A stretch of DNA of 64,000 nt from Symbiodinium natans (lineage: Eukaryota > Sar > Dinophyceae > Suessiales > Symbiodiniaceae): assembly GCA_905221605.1 (NCBI GenBank), contig CAJNDS010002082.1, positions 327,501 to 391,500 of the forward strand, in the 5' to 3' direction. This document shows, piece by piece, positions 9,718 through 19,598 of the stretch (position 1 is the first letter of the stretch; every line of letters starts with the position of its first letter). Under the pieces are notes generated by a model. That model ran no database searches, was not told the DNA's origin, and was given only the letters and a program-made list of their open reading frames with translations. A program made the translations under genes and the position numbers.

Positions 9718-10460
9718 TGTGTGTCTTTTCGTGTCTGATGCTATGCGCCGACAAAGCCTCGGCGGTCAAACGAGTGTGATAAGTACAGTAGTCGTAGTTC
9801 TCGGTCTTTTCGTGTAGGATGCTATCCACAGAGGAAGCCTCGGTGGGAAGACCAGTGAAGTACGGAGGAGTCATGGTTGTAGATCTTTCGTGTATGAGAC
9901 TATCCACCAAGGAAGCCTCGGTGGCAAAACGAGTGTAATAACTACAGCAGTCGCGGTTGTAGATCTTGTCGTGTATGATGCTGTCCACAGAGGAGGCCTC
10001 GATGGTAAAACCAGTGACGTAACTAGAGTAGTCGTAGTTGTGGCTCTTGTACCGAGGAAGCCTCGGTGGTAAAACCCGTGAAGTAAGTAGAGTACATTAG
10101 TCGTGGTTGTAGATCTTGCCGTGTGTGATACTATCCACCGAGGAAGCCTTGGTGGTAAAACGAGTGCAGTCCTATCCACCGAGGAAGCCTCGGTGGTAAA
10201 ACGAGTGTAGTAAGTAGAGTAGTTAGTCGTGGTTGAAGATTTTTTCTGTACGATGCTATCCACAGAGGAAGCCTCGGTGGTAAAACGCGTGAAGTAGCTA
10301 CAGTAGTCGTAGTTGTAGATCTTTTCGTGTCTGATGCTACCCAGCGAGGAAGCCTCGGTGGTATATAGCGTACTTGTACTAGTCGTACTGGTGGTAGTAG
10401 TAGTCGTCGTCGTCGTTGTAGATCGTTTCCACCGAGGAAGCCTCGGTGGTAAAACGGAGT
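9718..10460 (+). repeat. 81-bp hairpin minisatellite, array 2
   Basis: About nine diverged units of the same family as array 1, with the GAGGAAGCCTCGGTGG hairpin word and the GTAGTCGTAGTTGTAGATCTT half. Several units are shortened, and one stretch has a GTCGTCGTCGTCG trinucleotide run (10394-10410). The 1.16-kb gap from array 1 holds unrelated sequence. Confidence 0.9.
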
Positions 10461-12408
10461 GTGGCAGTTAAAATACTAGCACTGTTTGGAATTCTAGCGC
10501 TCATCACCCTGACTTCCGGGTGTGCTTCTACCGAACAGACCAGTCATAGCAAAGGGCGCTGAGGCTAAACCGGGCTGACTGACGAACCAACTCATCGTCA
10601 ACGATGGAGGCGACCTGGGGGGCAGTCAGAAGGAAACCTACGTACCGGGCAAAGAAGTTCAGGCGACAAACCCAGGACTCTGCAAGAGGTGTTTTGGCAA
10701 GTGGCAGTCCACGCGCATTTGCGATTACATTACATTGCAGCCCTTGCGTGGAACCTAAACTCTGAACCGCCACTGCCCGAAAGGGGAACAGCCTACCCAA
10801 ACCAAACCTTTTTTCTCTCTCTAGGGCTGACATTGGCAGAGGAAACATCGAACAGCGGCTTGCAACTCAGGGAAAGAATGCAGACAACGAATAGTGGCCG
10901 CTCGGAAACAGGAGAAGCAAGCCGAAGTCCAAACCCAAACCCAACACTCATCAAAGCGTAGGCGGCCAGACGGATGCCTCGAAACCGTTGCGCAGGATGA
11001 TCTTGTGACCTGGGCAACGGCAGAGCAATCCAAATGACAGACATGACATGCCACACGGGAACAATCAACGGCTGGCGGCAGTTCCTGGCACCGAGGACAC
11101 CTCAGTGCCAGAGCCTAACGACACCCAGACCCGTGGGGGTTGTAGGATCTACTGAGACCGGGGCCCCATTTGTGCGACCGCTTGGGATGCTGGTTTTTGG
11201 GTTGGTTCGGGTTTTGAAGCCTCTGGCCCCACCCCCCCACCCCCCACCCCCGTCAAAATCACCAACAGCCTACAGACCCTGACGCACCATCAATGACTCA
11301 AGTTCAGAACATAACAAACACTCCCGAATCGTTATCCCATGCCAACTCAGCCGCTTCTCCTATCTGATGTCCCTGAAAGTCAAAGACTCCTCTGCCTTGG
11401 AGTCTGACAATCATTGGCGGCAGCCAGCACGCAAAGGACCTTTGCCAGCAAGAATGAGGAAAGTTAGAGGGCATGAGAAACATCAGGAATGACGATCGGT
11501 TCAGTGCCACAGCAGGGTATTCCAGAAGGAAAGAGACGCGGGCCAACACCAATTATATCTCAGTCACTGATTAAACCCAACCGCATTCAAGGGGAAGAGG
11601 GTACTATAGGGCCAGGGGCCAACCCTCAGTTCCGTAATTGATGCTACCTCGACATCAGGCCGCGCAAATAACCCGAAAGGAGGTTCACGTACTCAGGGGA
11701 AGAGGGCCTCTGCGTGTTTAGGTTGCATGGCTGCATGGGTTGGGTTCACAGGCATTATTGGTGCATTATGACGCTCCAGTTTGGGAACCCTCAGGGTGTT
11801 TAGGGTTTAGGGCTAAAGCTTAATTAAGGCTTAGGGGCTGAGGGGTTTGAGGTTAAGTTCAGGCTGATCTCGAAAACCCTGGGCTCGGGAGCACTTTTGG
11901 AGCCGCCGGTGCAAGACTTGCCAGACGTAGTACTTGTCATACATCCTCCATATCCTGGGATGGCTGGCACTGGGGCAGGGGTGATGGCAACGAATTTGAA
12001 ACTTTACTAAGCACAAATGTCGGTGGTGCTAATAGCCGTAGAAGTAGTTGTCGTCACTTTAACCCCTAAACCCTCGACCACCTAAGGCCTGAATCTCCCT
12101 CCAAACCCGAAGTTACCCAGAACGCCTGAACTGGCATAAACCCAAAAAAGTTCTGATGTCAGCGGAAGCTTCTGGGCATTCGGCCGTCTGGAATGGATGA
12201 GCGCTTCAGCAGCGTCTGCGTCCATCTTGGTTTTGCGGTTTAGGGTTTAGGGTTCAGGTTCAAGACTTGTACACCCACACAGACAGAGAACTACCCCCAT
12301 AACCAGGTACCATGAGAACTGTGTGCGCCTGCGTGTCTTGTGGTGAGAACTGTGAAAAACATGAGCCGCAAAAAAAACGAAAGCGAGCACAACTAGGCCA
12401 GGCAGCAC
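10461..12408. other. Long stretch without recognisable gene
   Basis: No conserved domain was recognised in any frame. It contains one hairpin of the GAGG-NNN-CCTC family (11086-11110), a C-rich tract (11228-11250), and scattered telomere-like words (for example 11797-11835, 12060-12075, 12237-12256). Confidence 0.35.
11086..11110. repeat. Hairpin, GAGG-NNN-CCTC family
   Basis: Arms TGGCACCGAGG and CCTCAGTGCCA are separated by ACA, pairing at 10 of 11 positions. It is followed by GCCTAACGACACCC, a phrase that also occurs near 17650 after another ...CCTCGGTGCC arm. Confidence 0.8.
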
Positions 12409-12944
12409 CACGGAAGAGCACCAGGTAGACCAGCAATGCCAGAGGGCTCCTGTGCCGCCCTTTCTTGCAGTAGAAAAGGACGGACTGCTTGTGCGCCAGA
12501 CAAGTGTCCACCATCTCCAGCCTGGGAGTTTATCAGGACTATAAAATAAAAACCTTAGGAAGTTAAGGATAATACCCAAAGTACCAACATTGAAAGCTGA
12601 AGGAAAATGCCTGCAAGGGACACATCCTGATAGTTATCGAGGAAGGACCGCCTGTGACCGATGTTCCTGGGCGGACAAGGGAATATACGGGCCGAGTATA
12701 AAAAGGAGAGCCTTAAGGGGTACAACCTTTTGGGTGCGAGTCTTAATCCCTTGCTAAACCCAACACCCTAGCAGAAACCCTAAACCCGTCCGGTCCGGTT
12801 GGTTGCCAAGCATCAGCTGCTTGGTGCGCAGGTCCTTCGCTGCCGATGGCAGGCACCGCACGAGCAGCGCGTGCCGATCAGAGTCAGCATCAGCTTCCGT
12901 GCCCAGATGCAGGTTCGGGATGATCTCCTTAAGGGCATCCAAGT
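12409..12944 (-). CDS. Dual-specificity/tyrosine phosphatase-like, partial
   Basis: Two minus-strand exons, 12944-12815 and 12521-12409, join in phase through an intron of 293 bases with GA at its start and AG at its end. The second exon carries VLFYCKKGRHRSP, a match to the C-x5-R-S phosphate-binding loop of cysteine-based phosphatases, preceded by a hydrophobic strand and followed by a hydrophobic helix (ALLVYLVLF), as in that fold. The usual His before the catalytic Cys is Tyr here. The first exon (DALKEIIPNLHLG...) would lie upstream of the loop. Both ends look like splice sites, so further exons are expected but were not found. The signature could also belong to an atypical, possibly inactive, member. 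Confidence 0.5.
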
Positions 12945-13269
12945 CTACACACGTTTACAGCACAAGGGCGGTATAGGAGCAAAGCTAAAATGTTGAAACA
13001 GCGTGCAAAAGTAGCATCCCAGGCGCATCGGCTGGCCGGAGCTCCGAGCCGTCCTCACCCCAGTCGTCCGCCTGGTGGTTCCAGCTGCTCCACCAACCGC
13101 CCCATCTGTGATCCTCTGGCGGCTTGCGCTCTCCCCACTTTGTAGGGTTTAGGGTAGCATCCCAGAATCACAGTACCCCTGAAACAACAACTCTTAAGTG
13201 TGCAACCTCAGTTGAAAAACCCTTCCCCTACACCCTAGACGCCCCATGGCCTATTCCCTAAGGCACTAC
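12945..13269. other. No recognisable gene
   Basis: Short spacer upstream (on the minus strand) of the phosphatase-like exons. It holds one TAGGGTTTAGGGT word near 13143. The first exons of the phosphatase gene may lie here but could not be identified. Confidence 0.35.
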
Positions 13270-13880
13270 TCTTGAAGTATATAAGAAAGACATGAAAATC
13301 TTGATGGCAATGCCATGGGACCCTCTGCTTGGGCTTTGGGCGGGCCTTTTGCTTGGGCGTACGCGCCAGCTCCATCGCCTTTACCACAGGTTTCCAAACT
13401 TCCCAAAAAAGAAAGCCCAACCCACCGTGTCCCTGAAAATTGCAACCTCAATATCCTTAAGTGTAATGAGAAAGGCATGAAAAATATTGATGGCAATGCC
13501 ATGGGACCCTCTGCTTGGGCTTTGGGCGGGCCTTTTGCTGCGGCGTACGCGCCAGCTCCATCGCCTTTACCACAGGTTTCCAAACTTCCCAAAAAAGAAA
13601 GCCCAACCACCGTGCCCCTGAAAATTGCAACCTTAATTTGAGAGCCCTTACCCTAAACCCTAAACACCCTAATCCCTAAACCCTAAAGCACTAATCTTGA
13701 AGTATATGAGTCGACATGAAAATGGCAATGCCACGGGACCCCCTGCTTCGCCTGCTTGGGCTTGGGGCGGTTCGGCGCACATGCCGGCTCCGGCACCTCC
13801 ACCAGGTTTCCAAATTTCCCAAGCAAAAAAAGCCTGAATCACAGCGTCCCTCAAAGTTGCAACTCCTTAAGTGTGCAACC
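13270..13880. repeat. 186-bp tandem repeat, about three copies
   Basis: GATGGCAATGCC recurs at 13303 and 13489, giving a 186-bp period. The two units (about 13270-13455 and 13456-13641) are nearly identical over GGGACCCTCTGCTTGGGC and the CCACAGGTTTCCAAACTTCC phrase. A third, more diverged copy runs about 13690-13880. The period is a multiple of three, so frames stay open on both strands; coding is not concluded. Confidence 0.85.
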
Positions 13881-13953
13881 TCAGTTGTACCCCAACCCTA
13901 AACCCTGGATCTTGAAGTTTATATTAAGTATATTCGAAATAAATAAAAAAGAA

Positions 13954-14574
13954 TCATGTCTCCCGACAGTGCCAGGTAACGGAAGAGGAGGCTGGGGCCT
14001 CCTCCTCCTCCACCTCCATCTCTTCAGTCAGATCCCAGGTGGCAAAGTTGGATGAGGCTGCTTCCTCCCCCTCCACCTCCTCCAAAGTGGCAAAGTTGGA
14101 TGAAGCTGCTGCCACCTCCTCCACCTCGTTGGCAAGGTCGGATGAAGCTGCTGCCACCTCCTCCACCTCCACCTCAAAGGATGAGGCCTCCTCCACCTCC
14201 ACCTCCACCTCCACCTCCTCCGCCTCCTCCTCCAAGTTGGCAAAGTTGGATGAGGCTGCCACCTCCACCACCTCCACCTCCTCCACCTCCACCTCCACCT
14301 CCTCCGCCTCTACCTCCTCCTCCAAGGTGGCAAAGTTGGATGAGGCTGCCAACTCCCCCACCTCCCCCTCCTCCTCGTCCACCTCCACCTCCACCTCCTC
14401 CGCCTCCACCTGCTCCAAGGTGGCAAAGTTGGATGCCACCTCCTCCACCTCCATCTCCTCCACCTCCTGCCAGCTCCAGGAGGCTTCCTGGGAGGGCTCA
14501 GAAAAGCCATCAACCCAATTCCAGCCGAGTATGAACCCCAGAAACAAGGACCACCACAAAGCCATTATTTCCAA
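13954..14574 (-). CDS. Acidic repeat protein with signal-like N-terminus, uncertain
   Basis: A minus-strand open frame of 206 codons. The first 25 residues (MEIMALWWSLFLGFILGW...) look like a cleavable signal peptide or membrane anchor. Residues from about 45 on are Glu/Val-rich (EVEVEE runs) and punctuated by six copies of AASSNFATLE or close variants. A signal sequence followed by non-random acidic repeats argues for coding. Against it, the DNA is a (CCACCT)n-like minisatellite whose other frames are also open (a Ser/Thr-rich frame and a Pro-rich frame on the plus strand). No family was recognised. If real, the product is probably secreted or lumenal. Confidence 0.35.
   Translation of the reverse strand: MEIMALWWSLFLGFILGWNWVDGFSEPSQEASWSWQEVEEMEVEEVASNFATLEQVEAEEVEVEVDEEEGEVGELAASSNFATLEEEVEAEEVEVEVEEVEVVEVAASSNFANLEEEAEEVEVEVEVEEASSFEVEVEEVAAASSDLANEVEEVAAASSNFATLEEVEGEEAASSNFATWDLTEEMEVEEEEAPASSSVTWHCRET
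14040..14475 (+). repeat. CCACCT-rich minisatellite
   Basis: Irregular tandem (CCTCCA)n blocks alternate with the conserved phrase GGCAAAGTTGGATGA(A/G)GCTGC, present about six times at spacings of 50-80 bp. Confidence 0.85.
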
Positions 14575-14742
14575 CTCGAAACCCGACGATCTCCACTCTT
14601 TGAGTGTTTATACACCGTGAAAAACACAAAAGCTTCTCGAATTTATTCATGTTGCCTCAGCGAGCATTGCATCGAATGCGTCCTGCACCGGGCTGGCTGC
14701 TTCCTTGGAAGGGGAACTCACGATAACGAAAAGCCTTGCTAA

Positions 14743-14767
14743 GACCACTGAGGCCTCCTCAGTGGTC
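14743..14767. repeat. Hairpin GACCACTGAGG-CCT-CCTCAGTGGTC
   Basis: Perfect 11-bp stem with a 3-nt loop, the GACCACTGAGG stem variant of the hairpin family. Confidence 0.9.
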
Positions 14768-14951
14768 GATAATGCCTACGCCCCAGAAAACAAAAAAACC
14801 TTCTCACATGATTCCATGTTACCGCTGGTACCGTCGAGGCGGCATCAACTGCGCCCTCAGAGGCAAGGAAGCGCCAGAAGACCCGAACCCCAGCACGTTT
14901 AGAAAAAGCCATCAACTTAGAACCAGGATTTAAGTGTGGGTGCCCTGCTAT

Positions 14952-14976
14952 GACCACTGAGGCATCCTCAGTGGTC
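14952..14976. repeat. Hairpin GACCACTGAGG-CAT-CCTCAGTGGTC
   Basis: Perfect 11-bp stem with a 3-nt loop. It is identical in stem to the copy at 14743, differs in the loop, and has partly similar flanks (a CCTGCTAT-like phrase before it). Confidence 0.9.
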
Positions 14977-15119
14977 CCAAAGGCTAAGCCCCTGAAAAGA
15001 AAGTTTTAAAGGCTTCCCACATAGTTTGGTAAAGGAAGATCTAGAACACCCATAAAACCGGACTAGCCAAAGTTGAGCGGCTGCCCCTGGCACCATGGAG
15101 GCCTCGGCTGCCCCTTCTG

Positions 15120-15140
15120 CCACAGAGGCCTCCTCAGTGG
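15120..15140. repeat. Hairpin CCACAGAGG-CCT-CCTCAGTGG
   Basis: A 9-bp stem with one A/A mismatch and a 3-nt loop. The half-match CCATGGAGGCCTCGG lies 26 bp upstream. Confidence 0.7.
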
Positions 15141-15572
15141 TGTCTGCTGAATGGTCAACTTACGTTAGAGCCTTGAAAGCCACATCCACGTCACCTCCAC
15201 CTCCGACAAAGCCCGCTCCCACCCCCCCCCCCCCCAAACCAAACCCAACTATTCTGGGTTGGGTTTGCCCCAAACGACTTGTTCCTCTTCAATTGGCACC
15301 TGCGCGTCAGCCCCCACCCCCCACCCCCCCCCCCCCCCCCCCCCCACACCCTCTGACCCCCCCTTCCCTGCAAAGCCCCCCAGCCAACCACTTCCCAAAC
15401 CTTCCTTTGGAGACTGCAGGGGTCCCCGCCGGGGGGCTTAGGGGGGTCGTTGGTTTTCATGTCAATAATTCAGTGAATTGTTGACGCCAAAATGGGAACG
15501 GGTTTGGGCAAGCGAAGACCTCCCACTGCCCAAACATCTGCCTTTTGAGCCAGGGGGTGGCAAGATGTACAC

Positions 15573-15985
15573 CACGGATGTGCGTTTGGATTTGGCCAGA
15601 TTTGAAAACTTGAAAAACTAAACCAATTCTTGTTTCTTTGCAGACAAGAGCAAAATGCTAACTTGCCTGGATGGATCTCAGGGGTTGATCTTGAAGGCAG
15701 AAGCTGAATCTCGTGATTTCCCTGAAAATCAGACAATTTCGCCTTGGGCGGAATCTCGGGTTTTTCCTGAAAAACCGACAATTCGGCCTGGGGCTCCTCA
15801 GCTGAGAACCCAACAGGAAAGTTTGCAGAGCAAAACGCACATAGACGTCACCGATGTGCGTTTTGGATTTGGCCAGATTTCTGAACTTCTAAACCAAACC
15901 AGGTCTTGTTTCTTTGCAGACAAGAGCAAAACGCACATAGACGTTCTGCGTTTGGCCAGATTTGAAAACTTCTAAACTACACCAA
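15573..15985 (+). repeat. Tandem unit with acceptor-like CTTTGCAG
   Basis: The phrase GATGTGCGTTT(T)GGATTTGGCCAGATTT, an AAACCAA tract, TCTTGTTTCTTTGCAG and ACAAGAGCAAAA is present at 15579-15657 and 15857-15937, with a partial third copy to 15980. Between them a 45-bp element (GAATCTCG(T/G)... CCTGAAAA ... ACAATT(T/C)CGCC) is duplicated at 15707 and 15753. Each main unit carries a pyrimidine-CAG that resembles a plus-strand splice acceptor. Confidence 0.7.
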
Positions 15986-17406
15986 TACCCCCAATGCAAA
16001 CAACCGAGTTTTTGAAACTCAGCTGTTAGCTGTTTGGGGGCTGTGGGAGACCAGAAAAGAAGAAGCCAACGCAAACCGATTTTTTTGGGGCTGGGCTGTT
16101 TGGGCGGGTCCCTCCTCCCCCCTCCCTGTCCACTGTCTCCCGCCCACCCCCCACCCCCCCAACCCCACAACTTGCCAATAAAGAATCCAAAAAAACAGCA
16201 CACTGTGCTAATATCTCTTGAAGCCACCGCCGCTGCGCGAGCCTCCTCCGCTGCCGCCAGGGCTAGACGGGCTCCTCGGTGGATGTGTGGGATCAGAAAT
16301 AAGGTCACATAAAATAATAACCTGAACCAAAGGCTAGGCTTAGGTCAAAGCTAGTCTTTCAAAAAATTCTGTAACATACAAACCAGTTTCGCTTTGGCGG
16401 CCTCCTGCCCTCGCGGCGGATCCGCGAGCCGTCCTTGTGGTAGAGGCCCGCAGCCTCCCTGGACGCCTGCACGGCAGTGACCCTTGCAGCCTGCTCGACG
16501 CGGTCCATGGCAGCACAGCGAGGGAGGTTTATGTTTAGGTTTAGTTTATGAGTCTTAGGGTTTCTGCTAGGGTGGCTTAGGGTTGGCCGTAGAGCAGTGC
16601 TCGACACTCTCGAATTTATATAGGGTGTTTACAGTGGTCTATAGGTGTGTCTTTGGTTTCTAGATTATTTAGATTCTATTTACAGGATTCAAGGCTCAGG
16701 CCTTCGAATTAATTGCCATAGCAGGCAGTGTCTTAGGGTTTGGGGTTGAGGGTGAAGGGTTGATGGTTTGGGTTTAGGGTTAGGGTTTCGGGTCTGGGGT
16801 TCAGGGCTCAGGGATTAGGGTTTAGGTGGAAGACGTGGTGGTCTTGGAGCCAGGGACCACACCACCACGTTCGAAGAGATCGTGGGTTGGTTCTAGGGCA
16901 TCCCAACTCTTCGATGTCCAGCGTTCCACAACAGGCCCGCAAGACGCACAACCACGCGCAAGGTTCCGAAACCAGAATCAGGGGACACAGCGACGGGCGT
17001 TTGGTCAAACCGGGTTTAGGGGGGTCTGGCATTTTTCAGGGTTTCACGACAACTTCAACCCTTAGCCTTGGCACGGGGACGGGTAGAAGCAGTTACGAGC
17101 CCAGACACACTCAAGAACTCACACCCCGAACAAATCTCCGGGGAGTGCGGTAGACCCGACTTTTAGAAGACCTGGGCCCCGGCTAATTGTCTGCTGGCAG
17201 TGTGTAGGACGCAGACCTCGGAAGAAGATCAATCTTCATGGCATCAGGCGCTTTCTGATAGAGTCTGAAAGAGGGCGATAGGCGAGAGGCTAGAGTTCAA
17301 GCTTGGGAAGAAGCCCTAGACCATTGTGAACCTGCAGTTCAGGAGCTTACCTTGAATAGTCAGCATGGCTACTGCTTGCATTCTCATGCTTTCCATGTTT
17401 GCTTAC
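15986..17406. other. No recognised gene; many telomere-like words
   Basis: Mostly without coding signal. Degenerate TTTAGGG words are dense at 16530-16580 and 16733-16830. A C-rich tract lies at 16100-16165. Confidence 0.35.
16359..16508 (-). CDS. Possible small exon, hypothetical
   Basis: Minus-strand frame starting MDRVEQAARVTAVQ and continuing through a basic stretch (RIRREGRRPPKRN). The amphipathic, charged composition is protein-like, but it is only about 50 codons, no family was recognised and no splice partners were found. It could be chance. Confidence 0.2.
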   Translation of the reverse strand: MDRVEQAARVTAVQASREAAGLYHKDGSRIRREGRRPPKRNWFVCYRIF

Positions 17407-17455
17407 ATTTGTTCAAGGTGCCACTGAGGCTGCCTCAGTGGCACCTTGAACAAAT
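17407..17455. repeat. Perfect 23-bp-stem hairpin
   Basis: A 49-nt inverted repeat with 23 paired bases and the loop CTG. The core is GTGCCACTGAGG/CCTCAGTGGCAC, extended outward by GTTCAAG/CTTGAAC. It is the longest member of the GAGG-NNN-CCTC family seen here. Confidence 0.95.
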
Positions 17456-17529
17456 ACACGTACATCCTTGCAGCACGAAGCCACCAAGCACCTAGCCGCT
17501 TCAAACCCACTAGCTTGTGTTCTGGTTCA

Positions 17530-17554
17530 TGCCACGGAGGCCGCCTCCGTGGCA
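17530..17554. repeat. Hairpin TGCCACGGAGG-CCG-CCTCCGTGGCA
   Basis: Perfect 11-bp stem with a 3-nt loop, 75 bp from the 49-nt hairpin. The stem carries G/C at the position that is T/A or C/G in other members. Confidence 0.9.
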
Positions 17555-17806
17555 CGATCCCGAAACCTGATCCCGAAACCTTACATTCCCGAAGCCTCCC
17601 CCCCAACCCCTATTGCCGAGGCTGTGACCCGGACACCTCGGTGCCACCGCCTAACGACACCCAAATCCTGGCAGCCCAGACCCGAACCCTAAAGCCACAA
17701 GCTAACTGGCTTCTTGTAGCCAAGACGAGTAAACCCTAAACCCGAAACCCTAAACCGATATAGAGCGGTGTCCTAGGTTGCCAGCTTCTTGCTCACAGTT
17801 ACAGTT

Positions 17807-17831
17807 TGGCACCGAGGTGCCCTCGGTGCCA
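17807..17831. repeat. Hairpin TGGCACCGAGG-TGC-CCTCGGTGCCA
   Basis: Perfect 11-bp stem with a 3-nt loop, the CACCGAGG stem variant that also occurs in the minisatellite arrays. Confidence 0.9.
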
Positions 17832-18670
17832 GATTATTGTGTGAGCTAGCTTACATGGCTGTTGAGGGGTCTGGTTCCATTGCTGAAGGGTCTGATTTCC
17901 TTCTGATGGAAATGCCAAACTACTTCTTACATATCCTCACACCCAAACCCTTGAGCAATGAAACTCCTGACGACAACGGCGAGCAAGTGCCTGAGCACAC
18001 GTGCCTCTTGGAAGTTCTTGCTGATATTGAGTGGTAGCTCCCCCGACGGGTCCACATCTGATTGCATTGTTAAGGTTGATCAGGGGTGTTGGGTGGTTAC
18101 TGTTGAGATTTGTCACAGGCACGGACGCCGAGGAAGCAAGGGTGTTTCCACATACTATGTTTCTACGGCTTGGCGTTTCAGGGAGCTTGGCTTGACAACT
18201 CAGGGTCCAGCAAGGCCTCCAAGCGTTGGTCGGGTATCTGAGTTTATGCTTTTATAGAACTTTTCTTAATTTAATGATTTATAGCCTTTCATGCATAGGT
18301 TTCCATTGGTGAGTTGAAACCGGCTCTTCACCAAACGCTATTCTCGGGGCGTCTTCGGCGAGATGTACCTGTTGCCCCCCGATAAGCAGAGCAACAAACC
18401 CCCGGCCCCAGAAAGTGTTCTTGAGATTGAATTTTCACGGAAGTTTGTTGATATATTTTGCTTCTCAAGTGGAGGGAGGGAGGGACTGAGCCTCAGGATT
18501 ATTGTTGTTTGCAGTCTTGACGACTTCACATGTATATAGGCGATGTGTGGAAAGTGCCATAAAAAGCTATAAGACTATGTGAGTTCACGGGTGTCTCGCA
18601 CGCTTTCTTTTCACCTCGAGAAAGTCTGGACCTGATTGTAAAATAATGTTGTTTCGAAAAGAATTTTCTC
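17832..18670. other. No recognisable gene
   Basis: No conserved domain was seen in any frame and no clear repeats were found. Confidence 0.35.
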
Positions 18671-18826
18671 GCCACTTGAGCAGCGGCGCCGCTTGAACAG
18701 TTATCGAAAAACATGTGCATGACTGTCAAAGCCACTTGATCAGTGGCACCACTTGAACAGTGGCATATGTGCATGTCAATGCCACTTGACCAGTGGCGCC
18801 ACTTGAACAGTGGCACATGTGCATTT
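18671..18826 (+). repeat. Tandem CCACTTGANCAGTGG repeat
   Basis: Three units start at 18671, 18731 and 18781 (60 then 50 bp). Each has two copies of GCCACTTGANCAGTGGC or CCACTTGAACAGTGGC, each a small CCACT/AGTGG stem, then a CATATGTGCATG-like tail. The first unit has changed stems (GAGCAGCGGC, GCCGCTTGAACAG) and a TTATCGAAAA insert. Confidence 0.85.
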
Positions 18827-19598
18827 CAGTCCATGCTCTAAACCCTAAACTTCCTAAACCCTAAACCCACTCATTCTCTTTAAGCCCGGCGCCGGACGAG
18901 TGTCTGCCAAGTGCAGGATTCAGGGGCGGGCTTGAGGCAGGTGCTAGGCTTTCATGAGGCTTTCTGGCTTTCTACCCTATTGCTATCAGGAAGGGGGAAG
19001 CGGGGGTTGGTTTCAGGCCTCACAAGGGGGAAGGTAGGGTTTCAAGCAGCATCCTAGCCTAGTGCTACCAGCGTTAGGGGGTGGGTTCGAGGCTTCACAA
19101 GGAGGGAAGCTGGGGTTTCATCGTAGCCTAGTCTATTTACTCGAATTTTGGGGCGAGGGTCAAGTTGAGGGTTGAGGTTGGGTGCTTACACAATCCCGTC
19201 AATCCCAAGAGACGCCAAGCCGCCAGGCCACTTGCAGAGGTAGCTCCCCCGGCGGGTTCTTCTCTGACAGCATGCCAGCATGCATCAAACAGAATGCCCA
19301 CTCAGGCTTTAGGGTTTGGGTTTTAGGGTTTAGGGTTTAGGGTTTAGGGATTGCCCCCACCCCCCCCCCCCCCTTCTTTGTCGGAATTGCAAGCATGAAC
19401 GGCGGAGATGTTTACAGAAAAACAAGGCTACCCAAGTCCTTTTTGATACGTCTGCTCTGTCCTCCCTCCACAGTTCTTAGTGTAATCTGTTGCCTGGCTC
19501 GACACCCGTTGAGATGAAATTGACACCCGATTGCATCGAAATCTACTTTATGCTTACTCAGAGGTAATCCTACTCGAGCATGACAACTATTATAGTAT
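18827..19598. other. No recognised gene
   Basis: Includes telomere-like words at 18837-18866 (CCCTAAA orientation) and 19308-19350 (TTTAGGG orientation), and a duplicated phrase of about 75 bp around AGGCTTTC...GGGGGAAG at 18955-19010 and 19020-19110. A run of about 17 C ends near 19373. Confidence 0.4.

Larger units (their letters stand above)
14575..15572. other. No gene seen; hairpins and C-runs
   Basis: It contains three GAGG-NNN-CCTC hairpins (14743-14767, 14952-14976, 15120-15140) and poly-C/CCCCA tracts at 15221-15235 and 15310-15347. No domain was recognised. Confidence 0.4.

Noticed and set aside
6343-10460. CRISPR-like look of a palindromic repeat at regular spacing
   Set aside because: The sequence between hairpins is itself conserved from unit to unit, so these are tandem 81-bp units and not repeats with unique spacers; the genome is eukaryotic.
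14052-14534. Proline-rich plus-strand frame through the CCACCT repeat
   Set aside because: Poly-Pro is the direct reading of CCTCCA repeats and has no flanking unique coding sequence; the minus frame with a signal sequence is the better candidate.
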